64,000 nucleotides of DNA from Chloroflexota bacterium (lineage in GTDB: Bacteria > Chloroflexota > Anaerolineae > Aggregatilineales > Phototrophicaceae): NCBI GenBank assembly GCA_011523545.1, contig WTGN01000081.1, positions 31,107 to 95,106 of the forward strand. Reading direction: 5' to 3'. Of this stretch, positions 59,107 through 64,000 are shown in pieces. Below the pieces are notes generated by a model. It saw nothing but the letters and a program-made list of their open reading frames with translations. It ran no database searches and was not told the origin of the DNA. Positions within the stretch are counted from its first letter, which is position 1. Each line of letters begins with the position of its first letter. Both the position numbers and the translations under genes were made by a program.

Positions 59107-59233
59107 TGCCTCGTACCTGCAACGGCGCCTTCGCCACTTGTGCTGGTAAAAGGGCGTACAGATTGCGAATTAAGGTCCCAATCCGTACGCCACTGCAATC
59201 GCGCTTTACGATTGTCGCCGAGTGGACAACAAC

Positions 59234-60541
59234 TTATGAATATTGCTCGCGCAGTTCCAGTACTTTGTCCGCCAGACTGGTCACGGCGTCGGCTGGCGCC
59301 AGATTCCCTTGGAGCATGCGCTGTATCTCATCGCCAACATGAGTCTGGAATTCGCTGTACCAAGGCTGGTTGCGCGCCTGGACTACGTCGGAATTGTTCG
59401 CGAACATATCCTTGATCTGATCGAAGTCGTAGTAGTCACCGTAGTTGGCTTGCACCTCGGGGTCATCGTAAAAGTCAGGATATGGCGCGCCCAAGGCGGC
59501 TGCCGCTGCCCAGGATTTATGCACCGAACGTTCACCGTTCGCGTCCTTCCAGGTATAGAATTTGACTAGATCCCACGACTTGTCGACGTTAGGACCATCG
59601 GACATCTGTACAACTTCGCCCATTTGGAAGGTCTTGCCATCGGAACCCGGCATGCGGCCGGCAATGCGCAGATGATCGACTTCTGGACCGCCGCCACTGT
59701 TCATCAGTTTCAGGAAATAGTGATGCAAGACGTAGAAAGCTGACGTGCCGTTTTGCATGGCTGTCATCTGTTCGCCCGGCTGGTCGGTCAATTGGGTTGG
59801 GGAAGTCATGCCGTCCTGGAACATCGCTTGCCACCACTCGAAGACGTCCGCCGTCCGGGAATCATCGGCAAAGGCCGGTTCGCCATCCGGCGAGAAGGGT
59901 GTGATGCCTTCCGAAAGCAGATAGACTTGCAAGTATTCCTCGCAGAATTCCTTGATCCAGTACGCCAGATAGGGCGCGTCTACACCATCTTCCTTCAATT
60001 TCGCGCACTGATCGTAGAGATCCTGCTTGGTCTCCGGCGGCGCATCAAAGCCCGACGCGCTGAGCAGGCGCTCGTTGTAGTGCAAGACGTGGACGGCGCT
60101 GAAGTAGGGCATGCTGATTAGCTGACCGTCCGGCGTTGTGTATGAAGGAACGGAACTGGCAAACATCTCGCCCATTACCGCATCGGCGTCCGGCAAGTCG
60201 TCCATGCGCCGCGCCCAACCGGCATTAAAGAAGCGAGTGGAGTTGTATTTGAAATTGTAGTAGACATCCATGTGAACGCCACCGAGGATCTTCGTCTGCA
60301 GGCCAGTGGAGTATCCAACATTGGGGATGATGTGCAGGTCAACAGGTGTGCCAGATTGCGCCGTGAAATTGTCCAAATGCTGGCGAATGGTATCCGGTTG
60401 GAAATCCCAGCCATAGAATTGCAGTGTGTCGCCCTGCGCCAGCAAACGGCTGGCGGGCGCGCCCGTAAGCGCCAGGGAAGCGAGCCCCGCTCCAGCAGTA
60501 CGCAAAAACTGCCTTCTTGAAAGTGAACTTCTTTTCTTCAT
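59234..60541 (-). CDS. Sugar ABC transporter solute-binding protein with twin-arginine signal
   Basis: A 435-residue family-1 receptor. The N-terminus KKRSSLSRRQFLRTAGAGLA is a twin-arginine signal (S-R-R-Q-F-L), so it is exported folded through Tat. The mature part shows LQFYGWDFQPDTIRQ, DVYYNFKYNSTRFF and GTSAFYVLHHYFLKL. AAGGAGAAAGAGAA precedes the ATG at 60541. It heads the ~11-kb minus operon ending in the rhamnonate dehydratase-like gene, and that content predicts a sugar or sugar-acid-amide ligand. Confidence 0.92.
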   Translation of the reverse strand: MKKRSSLSRRQFLRTAGAGLASLALTGAPASRLLAQGDTLQFYGWDFQPDTIRQHLDNFTAQSGTPVDLHIIPNVGYSTGLQTKILGGVHMDVYYNFKYNSTRFFNAGWARRMDDLPDADAVMGEMFASSVPSYTTPDGQLISMPYFSAVHVLHYNERLLSASGFDAPPETKQDLYDQCAKLKEDGVDAPYLAYWIKEFCEEYLQVYLLSEGITPFSPDGEPAFADDSRTADVFEWWQAMFQDGMTSPTQLTDQPGEQMTAMQNGTSAFYVLHHYFLKLMNSGGGPEVDHLRIAGRMPGSDGKTFQMGEVVQMSDGPNVDKSWDLVKFYTWKDANGERSVHKSWAAAAALGAPYPDFYDDPEVQANYGDYYDFDQIKDMFANNSDVVQARNQPWYSEFQTHVGDEIQRMLQGNLAPADAVTSLADKVLELREQYS

Positions 60542-61131
60542 TTCTCTTTCTCCTTCAAACTTCGCCAATCACAGAACAGGTGTACTTCAGTTCAGTCGAC
60601 GCCTTGATCTCAACCTCACAGCTACTTGTTCGCGTCGACCATAGTAACGCGGCGTATAAGCCAACGACGGACAGATCATAACATGCGCGTAATACCATTG
60701 CAAAATATCGGCCCAGCAGACTTCGCATGCGCCATACCTTCAGAAGATCATTAGTCGGGTTGCGCAACTTAGCAAGCGTCGGCGCAACATGTAAAAAATG
60801 AGACTAGTTGCATGGGCAGATGCCGACCTGAACAATGCAGCACTCTGTGGCGCTTGTACACGGTCAATCGCAGGCTGACGCTGAATCGGTCACAAGCTTT
60901 GGTGTCATGCATTGTCTGATGTTTTGCCTCCACCTGAAATGCGACAGAGACAAGAGTCGACGTGGCTTAGCGATGTAGACGATACCCGTCGGCCTGCCGC
61001 GTCGCGTTGCCGAAGGCTGCTCTTTGCTCTGATCGCGTTGAGCCTCCCGAATATCACCGCGTATATCCCCGCGCCCTGAGAAACGCAAAGCGGGCGCCTA
61101 CGTGCTCGCCACCGCGGTCAGGAGGCGCTGA
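60542..61131. other. Intergenic region, nothing secure
   Basis: 590 bases. Short frames exist (for example a 46-codon plus frame at 60939-61079 with a hydrophobic RRLLFALIALSL stretch), but none can be supported. The right end borders a frameshifted gene and may contain more of it. Confidence 0.5.
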
Positions 61132-62110
61132 TCTGGATTCGTTTCCGGCCAACACAACGGCACAGGCAGTGACAAGTCCGACAGCGAGGCTAAATCTCAG
61201 AAGCAGGCTTCGAGCCAGCCGTCCACATCCGATTTGCCGCCGGATATCGAATGGTCGCCCGAAGATGAGCCGAGCGGGCTGTTTCCTTTCATAGGCGCCG
61301 CTGCGCAAGGCACGCGCGACAGCAGCGAAGACAAGACGACTGCCGTCTGCGAGGCTTTGTACGCGGCTGATCCCGAAGCCGTCGCCCGGGGGACTAAAGA
61401 TCATCACTGGCTGTGCGCCCGATGAAGAGCAGGACATCGTTCAAGAGCTGACCCACGTCCTGGAGACGATTGCCCCTGATGGTCTATTCGAGGACGAACC
61501 CTGGATTGCGACGCGGCTGGGACCGTCCGAGCCCTTTGCGTCATCGTCAGCAGAGGAAGTGCCTGTGCCCGATCAGGCACAATTCCCAGCGGAAGCTGAC
61601 GGATTCGAACAACCTGAAGTCAGCCTTCTTCTTCAGTGGGGTCTCACCGAAGCATTTCCGGGCGAGAGGGACCGAAGCTGGACAACAAAAGCGGAGGTGC
61701 AAGATTTCCTGGTAGCGGACCTAAAGCGAATTATCCCGGGATATGATGAAACTGCGCGAGTCGTTCCCGGATTCGATGAAACTGAGATTAACTGGGCCGA
61801 TCTCACTCTTGAAGAGTCGCTGGCCCTATACCGTGTTGAGATTGCACTGGAATGGGAGGCGCGCGCTGAGCACTATGAGGGTTTTCTTCCACCTGAATAT
61901 GATGAGATGAAAGCGTCTCTTGATCGGGCTACAAAATTGGAGTCATTGGCTGGGCCAATACCGCTTGATGATACCGAAGCGTATGCTGCGGCATTCGCCG
62001 GGACAGTCCATATCGCGGATGCCGAAGACGAGCGGAAGCATGTACAGGATCAGTTAGCCGTCATCTATAAACATCTCAACATAGAGATGCCGGAGAATCA
62101 TCTGGTTTGA
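61132..62110 (+). pseudogene. Unknown protein gene with a frameshift at a G5 run
   Basis: Two open frames join at GGGGG (61388-61392). The upstream frame reads SDLPPDIEWSPEDEPSG, then LYAADPEAVARG; the downstream frame continues LKIITGCAPDEEQDIVQE and runs to 62110 (EWEARAEHYEGF, VIYKHLNIEMPENHLV). Removing one G merges them into ~325 acidic residues of consistent style. A TGA at 61129-61131 closes the upstream frame, with no start visible, so the 5' end may also be lost. A GTG at 61559 could give only the last 183 residues. Sequencing error in the homopolymer is possible. Family unknown. Confidence 0.5.
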
Positions 62111-62411
62111 TATACCACATCAAATTCGCGAGCTGCCACCATTCTAATTGACCCGCTGAGCCAGATTGCGGCTGCTGTCTAAGGTCTGGGGTGGGCGCGT
62201 TGAAAACAGCGCCGGTCGTCATGGAAAGCTCGTGTTTCTTTCGTCATCCCGCCATTCAACCGATTCAGTACAGCTGGAAACAGGAACGGAAAAAGGCACT
62301 TTGTTTGCGAATGGCGGTTGCAGTGGAAGCGCTGCTGTGAGCAACACACGGTCCTCTGTCAGTTTAGTCCAGGATCCTCAAGGTCGATCAGGCGACTGCG
62401 CTTGCGAGCGC
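62111..62411. other. Intergenic, nothing recognised
   Basis: 301 bases between convergent genes. No repeat of the main families and no supported gene. Confidence 0.5.
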
Positions 62412-64000
62412 TTAATCCAGGTCTATCGGCAGCGCGCCCTGCCCCGGCTCACTCCTCAAACGCGCCGCCTCGCTGGCAATGCCATCGCTGCCTTGCCAGC
62501 TGGCGATCAAGCCATTGTAATCGCGGGCATGCCGCGCCCAGCCATTGCGATCGCAGATGTCGTATAGGCTGAAAGCTAAATCCTGCGCCGCGCCCGCCAG
62601 CTCCGGTGACATCCGGGTCAGCAGCATGGCCGCGCCGGTTTCGCCGTGCGTATTCAAGCGTTCGATCAAGTGATGCGTGCCCTCCCAAACCGTAGGTCGG
62701 TCATCCTGCTGCGGGTCATACCGGCCCGGATCATACTCCTGCCAATGCAGCAAGCGCACCTTTCCGCCGCCCAACTCAATCAAGCCGGCGCGATCCAGCC
62801 CGGGCAGCGACGTATTTTTCGCCAGCGCCAGCGTCTCGGCTGAGCCGGCGTCGCCCGCCTCGAATTGATGCTGCTGGAACCAATCGATAGCGAAACGCGT
62901 GTATTCATCGACCTCGCCGACAAATTCGTAGAGCGTCTCCGCCAGCACATTGTTGATCAAGCTGAGCGCCTGGCGCACGCTGACCGGATCGCCATTGGCT
63001 TCCAGCACGCGGCTGTAGCGCGAATAGATCGCCATGCCCGGACCGATGCTGGCTTGCGCCAGGTCGACCGGCAGGATCTCGCCGGTGCGCATCTCGGCAA
63101 TAGCGTCCGGCAGTTTGGCGCGGAGCTCGTCTTGGAAGCGGCGGCGTGAGGTGGCGGGGGCGTCTTCGGGTCGCGGCCGGCAGACGAGCACGATGGATGA
63201 TGCGAGGGCGTTTGTGCCCATTGCGTTCATCCTTGCGCGACATTCCGTGCGCACCGGCCAAGTTCCCAAAATGCTGAATCCCGATTTTATGAGACTTGCG
63301 AGCATCGTTTCCCAGCCGGTGCTTGCGACTTCACCGGTCGTTCCGTCAGTCAAGAATCCCGCATCTTGCTGCTTGAATGCGTAGTAAACAGTCAGTGGGA
63401 AATCATCCCGAACAAAGCGGCGTATGTTCTTGAATGTCTCAAGCATGCCCGATTCGAAGAAATCCTTTGCTTCATCTGGACTGCCATGACGGTGTTTGGA
63501 GGCGATAAGTTCCTGGGATTTTGGTACCAAGACGGTTGAGAATATTTCAGGATAGACGTTGCGCAAGTTCTGGCGCATCCAAATGTAGAAGAAGTCCGAT
63601 AAGTCTGCATAGCCGATGTTGTCATAGTAAGGTGGGTCGGTAGAGAGAATCACTGCATTAAAACTCAGCGTCGTCGCGTCCTCCTGTGAAATATGCGCAG
63701 GTGTCGCAACCTTAAACTGTCGTAGCGCTTTCTCCATTGATGCTATAGCTACGGTTAGATCCCCGGCAGCGCCAGAAAATGGATTTACGTCTGGAAAATC
63801 CCATGTCATCGGTATTGCTTGTCTTGCAAACGCCGTGACAGTTTGATCACGACCGGGGGTCCATCGGGCAATAGTACAGAGCGTGTTCGCTATTCGATCA
63901 ACAGCAAAAGCCAAATACACACTAACCGCCTCGCCATAAGCCCGCGCGCCACGCCCGCCCTCGCGCAGGGGTCGGTCGTCCTCGGCCCCCACCCCAAACC
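62412..64000 (-). CDS. DUF1156 DNA methyltransferase-like protein (C-terminal part, N-terminus outside window)
   Basis: About 529 residues of a DUF1156 protein; complete members are ~900-1,000. The catalytic motif IV of N6-adenine or N4-cytosine methyltransferases is clear: STDPPYYDNIGYADLSDFFYIW. The upstream GARAYGEAVSVYLAFAVDR and downstream GTWPVRTECRARMNA are also characteristic. The frame stays open to base 64000. DUF1156 genes are often found with DUF499 ATPase and helicase genes in defence islands; whether that holds here depends on sequence to the right. The C-terminal ~200 residues are less conserved. Confidence 0.85.
   Translation of the reverse strand, partial: FGVGAEDDRPLREGGRGARAYGEAVSVYLAFAVDRIANTLCTIARWTPGRDQTVTAFARQAIPMTWDFPDVNPFSGAAGDLTVAIASMEKALRQFKVATPAHISQEDATTLSFNAVILSTDPPYYDNIGYADLSDFFYIWMRQNLRNVYPEIFSTVLVPKSQELIASKHRHGSPDEAKDFFESGMLETFKNIRRFVRDDFPLTVYYAFKQQDAGFLTDGTTGEVASTGWETMLASLIKSGFSILGTWPVRTECRARMNAMGTNALASSIVLVCRPRPEDAPATSRRRFQDELRAKLPDAIAEMRTGEILPVDLAQASIGPGMAIYSRYSRVLEANGDPVSVRQALSLINNVLAETLYEFVGEVDEYTRFAIDWFQQHQFEAGDAGSAETLALAKNTSLPGLDRAGLIELGGGKVRLLHWQEYDPGRYDPQQDDRPTVWEGTHHLIERLNTHGETGAAMLLTRMSPELAGAAQDLAFSLYDICDRNGWARHARDYNGLIASWQGSDGIASEAARLRSEPGQGALPIDLD

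Noticed and set aside
61054..61437. 127-codon minus frame
   Set aside because: Opposite the frameshifted gene; a hydrophobic patch (LAVGLVTACAVVLAG) is present but there is no start context or family similarity.

Overview
The window is 64 kb of GC-rich bacterial chromosome, probably from a Chloroflexota (Anaerolineae-like) organism. That assignment is an inference from gene content: many Gfo/Idh/MocA oxidoreductases, repeated sugar and peptide ABC transporters, tandem Uma2 genes, BNR beta-propellers, and dozens of GTAGGGGCG...CGCCC palindromes between genes. I see no rRNA, tRNA, CRISPR array, transposase or integrase.

Layout. 0-10 kb: 3' part of an indolepyruvate:ferredoxin oxidoreductase fusion, a beta-hydroxyacid dehydrogenase, two tandem Uma2 genes, a ThuA-like protein, a tandem-fused double Gfo/Idh/MocA protein and an IlvD/Edd dehydratase. 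10-21 kb: a lower-GC two-gene DUF4365 cassette, an ADP-ribosylglycohydrolase, two BNR propellers, a MoaD-like protein, and two secreted Cys-motif proteins, one with HEXXH. 21-32.5 kb: a catabolic locus with a signal-less solute-binding-like protein, two MaoC-fold proteins, an IclR regulator, a Gfo/Idh protein, a lactonase-type amidohydrolase, a CaiB-type CoA-transferase, L-rhamnose mutarotase and a sugar ABC transporter. 32.9-37 kb: MFS transporter, WD40-like protein, Fe-ADH and a broken DUF5615 gene. 37-46.4 kb: minus-strand peptide-type ABC transporter operon with RraA-like, Ldh2-type dehydrogenase and HpcH/HpaI aldolase genes. 47-60.5 kb: a short plus operon (amidohydrolase, class-III aminotransferase), then a long minus operon running from a Tat-type sugar-binding protein through three permeases, two Gfo/Idh proteins, a PTE-family hydrolase, a D-threonine-aldolase-like enzyme and a D-aminoacylase to an L-rhamnonate dehydratase-like enzyme. 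60.5-64 kb: a frameshifted unknown gene and the C-terminal part of a DUF1156 DNA methyltransferase.

How the parts fit. L-rhamnose mutarotase, a lactonase-type amidohydrolase, an L-rhamnonate dehydratase-like enolase member, HpcH/HpaI aldolase and sugar-acid dehydratase-like genes suggest non-phosphorylative breakdown of deoxy-sugars or related sugar acids, fed by several ABC importers. The main unannotated signal is a 33-bp element made of two inverted repeats 19 bp apart. It occurs at three promoters of the 21-32.5 kb locus and is probably the operator of that locus's regulator, most likely the IclR protein encoded there. Two coding sequences in the 10.5-12.2 kb cassette have no clear function and could be a mobile or defence module. 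Dispersed repeats are unusually active: some are nested in each other and some lie in frame inside a coding sequence.
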